This document shows positions 26,272 to 34,351 of a stretch of 64,000 nt of DNA, piece after piece. The notes beneath the pieces were generated by a model that worked only from the letters and a program-made list of their open reading frames with translations, did not search any database and was not told the DNA's origin. The position numbers and the translations under genes are program-made. The stretch covers positions 1 to 64,000 of the forward strand of contig JANQFQ010000028.1 in NCBI GenBank assembly GCA_028277765.1. Direction: 5' to 3'. Each line of letters starts with the position of its first letter. Position 1 is the first letter of the stretch. This DNA is from Desulfobacterales bacterium. Its GTDB lineage: Bacteria; Desulfobacterota; Desulfobacteria; Desulfobacterales; SURF-7.

Positions 26272-27384
26272 GTGAGCAAGAAGATTAAAGTTTTAGTAGT
26301 GGACGACTCGGCGGTTGTACGCCAGACTCTCAAAGAGGTGCTTGAATCAGACAAGCGCATTGAAGTGATGGGGATTGCTTCGGATCCATTTGTGGCTGCA
26401 AACAAGATGAGAAAAGTGAAGCCAGACGTTATCACACTTGATATTGAGATGCCTAATATGGATGGTCTTACGTTTTTAAAGAAAATTATGACCCAGCACC
26501 CGATTCCAGTGGTTATCTGTTCAGGCCTTGTAAACAAAGGATCAGAGGAAGCTCTGATGGCACTTGAATACGGCGCAGTTGAGATTATTCAAAAGCCAAG
26601 AGTTGGATCTAAGCTTTTTCTGGAAGAATCTCGGATACGGATATGCGATGCGGTTAGGGCGGCTACAGTTGCGAAAACAAAAAAGTTCCCTGAGCCTATG
26701 CCGGCTGAACCGAAACTTACGGCTGATGCGGTCCTTGCTCAGCCTAAAAAAAACACCATCATAAATACAACCGAAAAAATTGTTGCTATCGGCACATCAA
26801 CAGGCGGCACAGACGCACTACGTATGCTTCTTACATCTATGCCGATCGATTCCCCTGGCATGGTGATTGTCCAGCACATGCCTGAGAATTTTACTAAAGC
26901 CTTTGCCCAGCGGCTGAACAATGACTGTAGGATTTCAATAAAAGAGGCTGAAAACAAAGATACTGTTATACGGGGTCGTGCGCTTATCGCGCCGGGTAAC
27001 AATCACATGCTACTAAAAAGAAGCGGATCAAGATATTATGTTGAAGTCATATCAGGTCCGCTTGTTTGCAGACATCGGCCTTCAGTTGATGTGCTGTTTA
27101 GGTCAGTGGCGCGTTATGCTGGCAAAAACGCCATAGGTGTTATCATGACAGGCATGGGGGATGACGGCGCCAACGGTCTTCTTGAGATGAAGACCGCTGG
27201 GGCATTTACAATAGCCCAGGATGAGTCGACATCGGTAATCTTCGGTATGCCGCATGAGGCAATAAAACTAGGTGCAGTTGACAAGGTGCTTCCGCTTAAT
27301 AATATTGCGGATACCATATTAAAGGCAGCTCAGTATAAGAAATTAGAGTCCGTCCATTCTCGAAAGAAAAAAATGTCATCATGA
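26272..27384 (+). CDS. cheB: Chemotaxis methylesterase/glutamine deamidase CheB
   Basis: The receiver domain (residues 1-120, phospho-Asp in [13 protein letters not shown]) regulates a C-terminal methylesterase with the catalytic triad in [14 protein letters not shown] (Ser), [11 protein letters not shown] (His) and [13 protein letters not shown] (Asp). It removes methyl groups from receptors. I chose GTG 26272, six bases after GAGGG, giving 370 residues; GTG 26254 abuts the cheR stop and lacks a ribosome site. Its stop overlaps the cheD start by four bases (ATGA). Confidence 0.95.
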   Translation: MSKKIKVLVVDDSAVVRQTLKEVLESDKRIEVMGIASDPFVAANKMRKVKPDVITLDIEMPNMDGLTFLKKIMTQHPIPVVICSGLVNKGSEEALMALEYGAVEIIQKPRVGSKLFLEESRIRICDAVRAATVAKTKKFPEPMPAEPKLTADAVLAQPKKNTIINTTEKIVAIGTSTGGTDALRMLLTSMPIDSPGMVIVQHMPENFTKAFAQRLNNDCRISIKEAENKDTVIRGRALIAPGNNHMLLKRSGSRYYVEVISGPLVCRHRPSVDVLFRSVARYAGKNAIGVIMTGMGDDGANGLLEMKTAGAFTIAQDESTSVIFGMPHEAIKLGAVDKVLPLNNIADTILKAAQYKKLESVHSRKKKMSS

Positions 27385-27947
27385 AAAAAAAGATTACCAT
27401 TCACACCGGGGAATCATATGCGAGTAAGGAGCCTTTAATTATAAGCACTATCCTAGGGTCATGCGTGGCAGTATGCCTGTATGATCCTATAAACCGAATC
27501 GGCGGGATGAACCATATTCTGCTTCCTGGGCAGCCTGACATGAGGAGTTTTGATAATTCAGCAAAATATGGCATTAACGCGATGGATCTTCTGATTACAC
27601 AGATCATGAAGCTGGGCGGAAACCGCAAACGATTAATCGCCAAGGCGTTCGGTGGTTCACACATTCTTCCTGAAATAAGCAAGGAAAACGGGATTGGCAG
27701 AAAGATAGTAACATTTGTCAAAACATTTTTACATAACGAGAAAATACGGCTTATAAGTTCGGATGTTGGCGGTGTTGATACTAGAAAAATATTTTTTCAT
27801 ACAGACACTGGCGATGTGTTTCTCAAACGACGCAGACAGCTGAGAGATAAAGCTCAAGATATTATTGCTGAGGAAAATAAACGGTTGAAAAAAATACAAA
27901 GGGAAATCAACAAGCCGACGGATGTTATCATTTTTAAACAGAATTGA
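27381..27947 (+). CDS. cheD: Receptor glutamine deamidase CheD
   Basis: CheD deamidates receptor glutamines and in some systems interacts with CheC-type phosphatases. The 188-residue protein shows the catalytic Cys in [14 protein letters not shown] and His in GGMNHILLP, followed by the family's conserved AKAFGG segment. The C-terminus carries a basic extension of about 35 residues ([11 protein letters not shown] ... KRLKKIQ) that the family normally lacks or has only in short form. The start overlaps the cheB stop. Confidence 0.94.
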   Translation: MKKKITIHTGESYASKEPLIISTILGSCVAVCLYDPINRIGGMNHILLPGQPDMRSFDNSAKYGINAMDLLITQIMKLGGNRKRLIAKAFGGSHILPEISKENGIGRKIVTFVKTFLHNEKIRLISSDVGGVDTRKIFFHTDTGDVFLKRRRQLRDKAQDIIAEENKRLKKIQREINKPTDVIIFKQN

Positions 27948-27968
27948 TCTGAAAAGGGGGCTAAAAGA

Positions 27969-28100
27969 TTGTTGCCAATATGTCCGGTGATAAAGCCAAA
28001 AAAAGGTGCGGTGATAAAAAAACCCAATAAGGCTGAAACAGAAATTTTGAAGGAGGAAAAGGCTTCAAGCCGCGATAGCTTAATCCAATCTGCGGGTTGA
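27969..28100 (+). CDS. Possible small Lys-rich protein
   Basis: A 43-codon frame begins with tandem TTG codons (27969 or 27972) about ten bases after AAAGGGGG and ends 13 bp before the HD-GYP gene. The product is Lys/Pro-rich and resembles no family I know. Two other genes in this operon also appear to start with TTG, which is the main reason to list it. It may simply be spacer sequence. Confidence 0.3.
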   Translation: MLPICPVIKPKKGAVIKKPNKAETEILKEEKASSRDSLIQSAG

Positions 28101-28113
28101 GCCCATCAGAACC

Positions 28114-29709
28114 ATGGCCCGGAACAAATCAACAATACTTTGTGTAGAAGATGAGAAAAAGATCCGTGAATTGTTTGGTATCTTTTTGAGACAATCAGGC
28201 TTCACCTTTTTTGAGGCTGAAAACGGAAAGGAAGGGCTAAGTATTTTTAGAGAAAAGAAACCGGATGTGGTCCTCCTTGATTTAATGATGCCCGGTTTAA
28301 GTGGTATTGATGTATTATCAGAAATATCTAAAGAGTCCGCTGATACACCGGTAATCATTATTTCAGCATCAAGGGATACGCCTGATATAATAAATGCACT
28401 TAGGCTTGGAGCGTTTGATTATTTTTCCAAGCCTCTGCCAAACCTGAATATTCTAAAACATGCTGTGGAACGCGCTCTTGAAAAAGTGAATCTGATCCGT
28501 GAGAACAGTAGATACAGGCAACAACTTGAAAAAGCGAACAGTGAGCTTGAGAGCTACGTAAAACAACAGGAAGATGAGTTGACCGGTAAGAATGAGATAC
28601 TTAAAAACGCGTTTGAGATACGGTCTCATGCTGAAAACACCGCACGTGAAGGCGAAGAAAAGTTCAGGATGATTTTTGATAACGCCAATGACGCCATCAT
28701 TTATCTTGATAAAGATGGCGCGCTTATTGACGCGAATATGAGGGCGTTTGATCTTTTTGGCTTCAGCCCGGAGGATTCTCGGGGGAAAAATTTTGATGAG
28801 TTTGATTTCTTGGGAATAGATTACATGCAGGCCTTGGAGATTTATAAAGCTGCAAATCCGGATATTCCCTTTCCGCTGTTTGAGCTGGAGGCTTTCCGAA
28901 GAGACGGTAAGAAACTATTTATTGAAATTAATTCCAGGGTGATTAAACGGAATGGTGATGTGGCAGGCATTGTCAATATTGTAAGGGATATTACTGAAAG
29001 GAAGCGGCTTGAAAGGGATATCCTGGAGTCTTATGATAATATTCACAGTGCGCGGACAGCCACGATCATGGGTTTGGCGAAGCTTGCAGAGTACAGGGAT
29101 AATGAGACAGGGAGACATCTTGAGAGGATACGTGAATATGTAAAGATAATTGCCGAGGAACTTCGGAAATTGTCGGGATACAGTGATTATATAACAGCAG
29201 AATATATTGAGGATATTTACAATTCGTCCATTCTGCACGATATAGGGAAGGTAAGCACGCCTGATGCAATTCTTCTGAAACCGGGCAAGCTGTCTACTGA
29301 AGAGTTTGAGGTGATCAAGCGGCATACTATAGTGGGCGGAGATGCGCTCAAGGCTGCTGATACCACGGTTAGTGAGCGGTCTTTTCTCACCCTTGGCAGA
29401 GAGATCGCCTATTTCCATCATGAGTCATGGAACGGTACGGGATATCCTAAGGGCCTTAAGGGCGAAGAAATACCATTATCAGCAAGGATTGTATCCTTGG
29501 CTGACGTATATGATGCTCTGACATCTCCGCGTGTGTATAAGGCTGCTTATTCCCACGAGAAGGCCTCTGAGATTATTCTCAGAGAAAAAGGAGTCAAGTT
29601 TGCTCCTGATATCGTTGACATATTTTATGCCAACATTGAAAGGTTCAACAGGATACGTGAAACAATGCATGATAATGCAGATGACGAAGAAAGAGTGGAT
29701 AGCAAATAA
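28114..29709 (+). CDS. Response regulator REC-PAS-HD-GYP (cyclic di-GMP phosphodiesterase type)
   Basis: The 531-residue protein has an N-terminal receiver (phospho-Asp in VVLLDLMMPG, Lys in YFSKPL), a coiled coil, a PAS domain (about 185-300) and an HD-GYP domain. The latter shows the metal-binding HD pair in SILHDIGK, HESWNGTGYPKGLKG for the GYP motif, and SLADVYDALTS. Intact motifs suggest hydrolysis of c-di-GMP. Presence in the che operon, together with CheA's MshEN-like motifs and a PilZ protein downstream, suggests the system both reads and changes c-di-GMP level. It is followed after 15 bp by the CheZ-like gene. Confidence 0.92.
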   Translation: MARNKSTILCVEDEKKIRELFGIFLRQSGFTFFEAENGKEGLSIFREKKPDVVLLDLMMPGLSGIDVLSEISKESADTPVIIISASRDTPDIINALRLGAFDYFSKPLPNLNILKHAVERALEKVNLIRENSRYRQQLEKANSELESYVKQQEDELTGKNEILKNAFEIRSHAENTAREGEEKFRMIFDNANDAIIYLDKDGALIDANMRAFDLFGFSPEDSRGKNFDEFDFLGIDYMQALEIYKAANPDIPFPLFELEAFRRDGKKLFIEINSRVIKRNGDVAGIVNIVRDITERKRLERDILESYDNIHSARTATIMGLAKLAEYRDNETGRHLERIREYVKIIAEELRKLSGYSDYITAEYIEDIYNSSILHDIGKVSTPDAILLKPGKLSTEEFEVIKRHTIVGGDALKAADTTVSERSFLTLGREIAYFHHESWNGTGYPKGLKGEEIPLSARIVSLADVYDALTSPRVYKAAYSHEKASEIILREKGVKFAPDIVDIFYANIERFNRIRETMHDNADDEERVDSK

Positions 29710-29724
29710 TAGGAGGCTATAGAA

Positions 29725-30279
29725 ATGGTTAACAAAAAAACACCGTCAGACGCTAAGAACCCTGATCTTGACTGGAGTCAGGTAAGAGAAACCGTATTAA
29801 TGCTTAATCTCGCTCTCTCACAGGTTGAAAGGTCCATGACAGAGGGGGATGAATCTATTAATGGATTGTCAAAGCTATTCACCTCATTAATCGGAAAAAT
29901 GCAGGTAATCAATATGGCTTCAGAATCCCTGCCAAAAAGCAGGGAAAAACTTGCGATAATGGAAAACTGCGCTAATGTAGCAAAAAGGGTCAATGAGGTT
30001 ATTGAATCCTTTCAGTTTTACGACAAACTGACCCAGCGTTTATCACATGTCTGTGTAAGCTTGGCAGCCCTTGCTGAACTGATTTCTGAGCCACACCGTC
30101 TATATGCTCCTTATGAATGGAAAGGTTTGCAAGAAATGATAAAATCAAAGTATTATATAGATGTTGACCGGCAGATGTTTGATGCCATTTTAAACGGAGC
30201 GACGGTGAAGGAAGCTCTTGAAGTTGCAGAGTTTCACAAAATAAAAGAAGCCCAGAAGGACAATGTGGAGCTGTTCTGA
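29725..30279 (+). CDS. CheZ-like helical protein, candidate CheY-P phosphatase
   Basis: This is a 184-residue all-helical protein. The helix VIESFQFYDKLTQRLSHV contains D-x3-Q within a pattern like the CheZ active-site helix (FQDLTGQVIKR), where the Asp and Gln four residues apart hydrolyse CheY-P. The C-terminal FHKIKEAQKDNVELF could be a CheY-docking helix, as CheZ also ends in one. The che operon has no other obvious CheC, CheX or CheZ, so a phosphatase is expected. A similar motif is found in the receptor-like protein at 19959. The remaining sequence is not recognisably CheZ, so the call rests on one helix and context. Confidence 0.55.
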   Translation: MVNKKTPSDAKNPDLDWSQVRETVLMLNLALSQVERSMTEGDESINGLSKLFTSLIGKMQVINMASESLPKSREKLAIMENCANVAKRVNEVIESFQFYDKLTQRLSHVCVSLAALAELISEPHRLYAPYEWKGLQEMIKSKYYIDVDRQMFDAILNGATVKEALEVAEFHKIKEAQKDNVELF

Positions 30280-30418
30280 CCGGTTCCGTAAAGGCGGTTG
30301 TTACGGCTGTGCATGAGACTCTGTTGATAGACTAATTAGGAAGTATGTTGTGAATTTTTATACATGGAGCAGAACTGTGAGTTGAGTCATACTTGATTAT
30401 AGGTGATGAGAGGTGAAA

Positions 30419-30742
30419 ATGATTGAAGATGATCAAAAACGTACTGAGAAATTTGGTAAAAAGACAGGCACTCATGATAAAAGAAAACATCCCAGGAAAA
30501 ATTGCGGCCTGAAAGTGAATCTGAAAAGCGGCGCCATTAATGATCTTAAAAGGGCACGTGATATAAGCCTGGGAGGGATATTTATTGAAACTGATGAGGA
30601 ATTTACCGTGGGCCAGGAGATCAGCCTTTCAATCCCTTTTACAAATCAGGACCATTATATCCAAGTGACGGGCAAAGTGGTAAGGATAGAAAAAGGTGGC
30701 GTTGGCATACAATTTGATGTACATTCAATAGATATAGAATAA
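30419..30742 (+). CDS. PilZ-domain protein
   Basis: The 107-residue protein is a single PilZ domain: the N-terminal RKHPR motif (an RxxxR type) and the DISLGG motif, both required for c-di-GMP binding, are intact. It would act as a receptor of the second messenger. Start at ATG 30419, five bases after GAGAGG; a GTG six bases earlier is possible. It lies 139 bp after the CheZ-like gene and before a strong inverted repeat, so it probably ends the transcription unit. Confidence 0.9.
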   Translation: MIEDDQKRTEKFGKKTGTHDKRKHPRKNCGLKVNLKSGAINDLKRARDISLGGIFIETDEEFTVGQEISLSIPFTNQDHYIQVTGKVVRIEKGGVGIQFDVHSIDIE

Positions 30743-30768
30743 CTTGAATCATAGCAGTCCTCCCCCTG

Positions 30769-30834
30769 AATAATGGAGTATTGAAAAGTAACAAAACCCC
30801 CCGCCTTTATCTTCAAATTCAATACTCCATTATT
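30769..30834. terminator. Long inverted repeat between convergent genes
   Basis: AATAATGGAGTATTGAA (30769-30785) is perfectly complementary to 30818-30834, a 17-bp stem with a 32-base loop. It lies between the convergent PilZ and J-domain genes, so it may terminate both directions, although it lacks the compact GC-rich form of an intrinsic terminator. Confidence 0.5.
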
Positions 30835-30842
30835 TTCCTTTT

Positions 30843-31655
30843 CTAATGTTTACATTTTAATCTTGTATTTCTTAAATTATTCTGTCTTGTGAAGTCATCC
30901 AGCTGTTCTTTGGAGAGTATCCTTTTTGCTATAAAAAAATCACCTATGGGACGCTGAAGCCTTCGCTGTTTCCCAATTATAGCCATCTGTTGTAAGCGGG
31001 TTATATACCCCTTGCGGATTGCGCAGTCTCCGAATTTTTCCATTACTTCCCGTTCAAGAAGAATCCTGCTGATGTCAAGCACGGACAGGATGTCCCATTT
31101 ACGGGCGATCTGGCCGAAAAGAGGGCGCTGTTTTTTCTGCCATGCGATAGCTTTTGAAAGTGTCTTCCAAGAAATGATACTTGAATAATAAAGGTATTGC
31201 CCTATCAACAGTTCCTTATGAGGCATGTGCCAGGTGTAATAATGATCATCTTTTGTATTTCTACGCCTGGGAGATTTTTTTTTGTTATATGTTTTCCGTT
31301 CCTGTTTTTTTTGAACATTCACATTAAATAGAAGACTGTATTCTCCACAGGCAACCGGGAGAAGTAGTTCGTACGCTGAAGAGATATCCTTAAACCGTTT
31401 CTCCATTTCTGTTTCAGTAATTCCTAGCGCGATGGAACGGTCTGGATGGGTCTCAAGAGCCTTTTTCCTGTAAGCGGCTTTTAGAGAGGTGGGCTCAAGA
31501 TTTTTTAGAAAATTGATGGAAACATCATTATTCGATGGAAAAAGAAGCCGGCAGGCAGTTAAGAGATCAGGAATATGCATTATGAATAAGCAGTGCTTCG
31601 TTAAACAGTTTTTAGATAATTTTTTTAGTCTAGATTCACGAATAGCAATTAACAT
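30843..31655 (-). CDS. J-domain protein with MshEN-like C-terminal region
   Basis: The N-terminal third has a J domain: LKAAYRKKALETHPDRS contains the HPD motif needed to stimulate DnaK, followed by KRFKDISSAYELL. The C-terminal half, FGQIARKWDILSVLDIS and RPIGDFFIAKRILSKEQL, has the helix-turn pattern of MshEN/GSPII_E_N domains, in weaker form than CheA here. A basic linker (KKKSPRRR) separates them. The start is uncertain: ATG 31655 gives 270 residues, and ATG 31580 (MHIPDLL), giving 245, begins right at the J domain; neither has a good ribosome site. It may be a co-chaperone for a local assembly, but the client is unknown. Confidence 0.75.
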   Translation of the reverse strand: MLIAIRESRLKKLSKNCLTKHCLFIMHIPDLLTACRLLFPSNNDVSINFLKNLEPTSLKAAYRKKALETHPDRSIALGITETEMEKRFKDISSAYELLLPVACGEYSLLFNVNVQKKQERKTYNKKKSPRRRNTKDDHYYTWHMPHKELLIGQYLYYSSIISWKTLSKAIAWQKKQRPLFGQIARKWDILSVLDISRILLEREVMEKFGDCAIRKGYITRLQQMAIIGKQRRLQRPIGDFFIAKRILSKEQLDDFTRQNNLRNTRLKCKH

Positions 31656-31876
31656 TATTTATTATGAATTATATTTAATTATATAACACGATGTATAGTT
31701 AATATGTCAAGCAAAAATAAGAAGTATTTTTACAATTTTAACAAGGATACACAGGATGGTCAGGATAAAAAATATTCTATATTGAAGAATTCCAACAAAT
31801 AAATTCAGCTGATGCAAAAAAGCCGCGGTGCTGATTTAAATGTTAATTCATTTTTCTTTCTCTGTCATGTGTTTAC
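31656..31876. other. AT-rich intergenic stretch
   Basis: Between the J-domain gene and the second activator element I see no gene. The segment is very AT-rich, as expected of a divergent promoter region. Confidence 0.4.
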
Positions 31877-31915
31877 TTTACACACCTGTAATTTTCACTT
31901 GTGTAAAGTTTACAC
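31877..31915 (+). promoter_or_regulatory. Upstream activator element, copy 2
   Basis: This 39-bp block repeats 19381-19419 with six differences. TTACA-N4-TGTAA is intact in the first dyad; the second has one mismatch; the trailing half site TTTACAC is kept. It begins exactly 136 bp before the -24 element of the next promoter, as in copy 1. Confidence 0.7.
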
Positions 31916-32012
31916 TTTTTTTTTAACACTGTAGAAGCTTGTTTGCCGGCATTGCCTTATTAACCATCTGAAAATATTATATTTTATAAAAAAATAATTT
32001 TTTCTTATCTTT

Positions 32013-32027
32013 TGGCACAATAATTGA
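32013..32027 (+). promoter_or_regulatory. Sigma-54 promoter of the small Cys-rich gene
   Basis: TGGCACA (32013-32019), ATAA, TTGA (32024-32027) is a near-perfect -24/-12 element, spaced like the one at 19517. The start site would be near 32039, about 55 bp before the gene, and GGGGGAG precedes its ATG. Confidence 0.8.
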
Positions 32028-32093
32028 GAATAGTAAATATTAACATAAACAGGTTTTTGTTTCCTACAGAATTATGCAAAGGGGGAGATTACA

Positions 32094-32288
32094 ATGCTTC
32101 ATTCACCATGTTTGAATTGCTGCTGGAAAGATTTGCCAAAAGAGGATTGCAGTAGAAAATGCGACAGGTTACACAGGGTACAGCGTTTTCAGAGCAACAT
32201 TATTGATGCTGTATGTTCAACAAAGGCTGATTTCAGCATTAATGATGAAACAAGTATCAAGGTTAATGGAAGAGACATTGTGTTCTAG
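32094..32288 (+). CDS. Small Cys-rich protein under sigma-54 control
   Basis: A 64-residue protein from ATG 32094 with a strong ribosome site (AAGGGGGAGATTACA). The N-terminal third has clustered cysteines: CLNCCWKDLPKEDCSRKC. This looks like a small metal-binding knuckle and is reminiscent of host-derived and phage zinc-finger peptides. A short charged tail follows. I know no named family. The promoter, activator site and terminator around it leave no doubt that it is a genuine gene, and it shares regulation with the che operon, so it may modulate that pathway. Confidence 0.75.
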   Translation: MLHSPCLNCCWKDLPKEDCSRKCDRLHRVQRFQSNIIDAVCSTKADFSINDETSIKVNGRDIVF

Positions 32289-32334
32289 CATTAAGGATCA
32301 ACGGTACGAAGAATGAGCGTCCGGTGCATCTGTT

Positions 32335-32380
32335 TGGGACTTGGCTTCATCTTTTTCGTGTCCAAGTCCCATATCTTTTT
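32335..32380 (+). terminator. Intrinsic terminator of the small Cys-rich gene
   Basis: TGGGACTTGG (32335-32344) pairs with CCAAGTCCCA (32362-32371) over 10 bp, followed by TATCTTTTT. Together with the sigma-54 promoter it defines a monocistronic unit. Confidence 0.75.
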
Positions 32381-32452
32381 CCCACGGGATTTCCTTCGGT
32401 CATGATTTCGATAGCAATCCCGATTTCGATTAAAATTCTCCTAACAATCAGA

Positions 32453-32797
32453 TTAAGACTGGGTCTGGTTTACGGCATCTGATGTTGGAAAGGGGTATTT
32501 ATTCCCTTTTGTATCAAAAATGGTTATTGTTTTGAATTTGTTCCAGACGTTTTCATCCATTGACGTGTAAAAAGCAAGTGTCCTTCCTGGCTGGATCGGC
32601 TGTTCCCAAGGCGGAAACAGGGTTTCACAGGTGTACGTCTCATCCTCATTTTCCAGAACAAACCTCCCTGAAAGGGTAATCGATTGATCACCAGTGTTTG
32701 TTACCTGAAGTTCAAGATTCTGATTATGGAGTCCCACACACCTGGCGGAGAGGACTTCTTCCATGCTACTATTCATTATGATAGCTAAATCAAGCAT
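32453..32797 (-). CDS. Hypothetical protein, likely beta-rich
   Basis: The 114-residue product is not recognisable. After the N-terminus, alternating hydrophobic and polar segments (NLELQVTNTGDQSITLSGRF, TLFPPWEQPIQPGRTLAFYT) suggest an Ig-like beta sandwich. The start is unsure: ATG 32797, 32776 and 32764 are in frame and none has a clear ribosome site. It has no visible operon partner and lies between the Cys-rich gene and a repeat-filled intergenic stretch. Confidence 0.5.
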   Translation of the reverse strand: MLDLAIIMNSSMEEVLSARCVGLHNQNLELQVTNTGDQSITLSGRFVLENEDETYTCETLFPPWEQPIQPGRTLAFYTSMDENVWNKFKTITIFDTKGNKYPFPTSDAVNQTQS

Positions 32798-33060
32798 GAT
32801 AAATAATGTGCATAAAAATATGGTTAATATTGATCAGCGTTTTTAAAATCCGAAATCCGAAACAAATACAAAGCTCTAATTCTCAAATGTTCAAAACAGT
32901 ATGGCCTTTATTATACATAAAAATGATGTTTTGGTCATTTGAATTTTGAACATTTAATATTGTTTCGGCCAGATTTTATGATTTGGCGTGCTTCGTGCTT
33001 CGGATTTTATTCGAGTTAATATATCAAGTGTAAATTACCTCTACCGTTGCGTTAAGAAGT
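32798..33060. repeat. Intergenic region with dispersed 'ATCCGAAATCCGAA' repeat
   Basis: AAATCCGAAATCCGAAACAA (from about 32845) and the inverted counterpart CGTGCTTCGGATTT (to about 33010) flank segments resembling TCAAATGTTCAAAAC and its complement. Versions of the same unit occur at 45608-45648, 51144-51306, 53455-53515 and 58548-58615. No gene is supported here. Confidence 0.65.
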
Positions 33061-33074
33061 ATATCACTGAAAGC

Positions 33075-33107
33075 TAAAAAGGGCTGCCGGCAAAGTGCCG
33101 GCAGCCC
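33075..33107 (-). terminator. Terminator of the minus-strand thiolase/acyl-CoA operon
   Basis: GGGCTGCCGGCA (33081-33092) pairs perfectly with 33096-33107 over 12 bp with a three-base loop. On the minus strand the hairpin is followed by TTTTTAGC, giving a strong intrinsic terminator 45 bp after the thiolase stop codon. Confidence 0.85.
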
Positions 33108-33151
33108 GGAGGTTTAACGCTCGTAAAACGAGCTAGTGCTTCAAAACGTTA

Positions 33152-34351
33152 TTACAGCCTGCCAAAGATAGAGACAGACACAACACCTTTGGCTGGTTCG
33201 CCTCCCAGATTATGGGTCAGTCCAAGCTCCATATTCTTTACTTTACGCTCTTCAGGAATTCTGTCAAGAAGTTGTTCATAAACAGCGTAGACCATTCTCA
33301 AACCTGATGCCCCAATTGGATGACCGAAACATTTTAGCCCGCCGTCCACCTGGCAGGGAACTTTGCCGTCAAGGTCATAAAAGCCGTCCATGATATCATC
33401 ATACGCTTTTCCAAACGGTGATATAAAAAGGTCCTCCATGATGACAAATTCCGTAATAGAGAAGCAGTCGTGGACTTCCATCATACTGATTTCCGTCCTC
33501 GGGTCCTTAATACCAGCCTCTTCATAGGCTTTTTTCGCGGCTGTTTGGTTGGTGATCAGGTTCGCGCCATCCCAGGCAAAGGTCGTTTCCTGGCCTGAGG
33601 CCACGGAAATCTGGATCGCTTTAACAGTAACGATATCCTGGTTCGGTTTCAGGCTTTTGGCAATCTCCGGGGTTGTCACGATAGCGGCAGCCGCGCCGTC
33701 GCTGACACCACAACAGTCAAACAGCCCTAGTGGGTCGGCGATAATGGGCGAGTTTAATACCTGTTCCATGGTGACCGGCCTGCGGAGATGCGCCTTGGGG
33801 TTCATGGAACCGTTGGCATGGCTTTTTACAGAGATATGGGCCATGGCCTCTTTTACCTTGGGCATTTCAATCCCGTATTTTTTACAGTAAGCAGGGGCAA
33901 GTTGTGCGAACATGCCCGGGCCAGTGGCATCCGGATTTGCCAGGAGCGTATCTGTCCCGCCGCCGCCTGTTGGGAGGCCCGGGAAACCCGTGTCTTTTAG
34001 TTTCTCTGTACCGATGGCCAGGACCATGTCATAGGCACCTGCGGCAACAGCGTAACTCGCAGCCCTTAACGCCTCTGTTGCTGTGGCACAGTAGTTTTCT
34101 AGCCTTGTAACCGGGACATGGGGCAGTTTCAAGGCGTTGGCCAGATGTACGGCTGATTTGCCGATACCAACTTCATCATAACAGGATCCCATGTAGCAGG
34201 CCTGAATTTCTTTCTGTGCAATGCCGGCGTCTTCAAGGCATTCCTTATATGCTTCAATCGCAAGATCTTCACCGCTGCATTCCCAGCGTTCACCGAATCT
34301 TGTGCATCCCATACCTAATATAGCGACTTTATCTTTAATTCCATCAGCCAT
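33152..34351 (-). CDS. Thiolase (acetyl-CoA acetyltransferase/SCP-x type)
   Basis: The 399-residue protein keeps the thiolase catalytic set: nucleophile Cys in RLENYCATATEALRAA, HDCFS in the middle, and GGLKCFGHPIGASG near the C-terminus with the His and second Cys region. It would cleave a 3-oxoacyl-CoA with CoA. It resembles archaeal/BbsB-type thiolases that work with a DUF35 partner, and its partner here is the fused HMGS-like/DUF35 protein whose stop overlaps its start (TAATG). It is the last gene of the operon. It differs from the two other thiolase-like proteins, which lack this catalytic arrangement. Confidence 0.88.
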   Translation of the reverse strand: MADGIKDKVAILGMGCTRFGERWECSGEDLAIEAYKECLEDAGIAQKEIQACYMGSCYDEVGIGKSAVHLANALKLPHVPVTRLENYCATATEALRAASYAVAAGAYDMVLAIGTEKLKDTGFPGLPTGGGGTDTLLANPDATGPGMFAQLAPAYCKKYGIEMPKVKEAMAHISVKSHANGSMNPKAHLRRPVTMEQVLNSPIIADPLGLFDCCGVSDGAAAAIVTTPEIAKSLKPNQDIVTVKAIQISVASGQETTFAWDGANLITNQTAAKKAYEEAGIKDPRTEISMMEVHDCFSITEFVIMEDLFISPFGKAYDDIMDGFYDLDGKVPCQVDGGLKCFGHPIGASGLRMVYAVYEQLLDRIPEERKVKNMELGLTHNLGGEPAKGVVSVSIFGRL

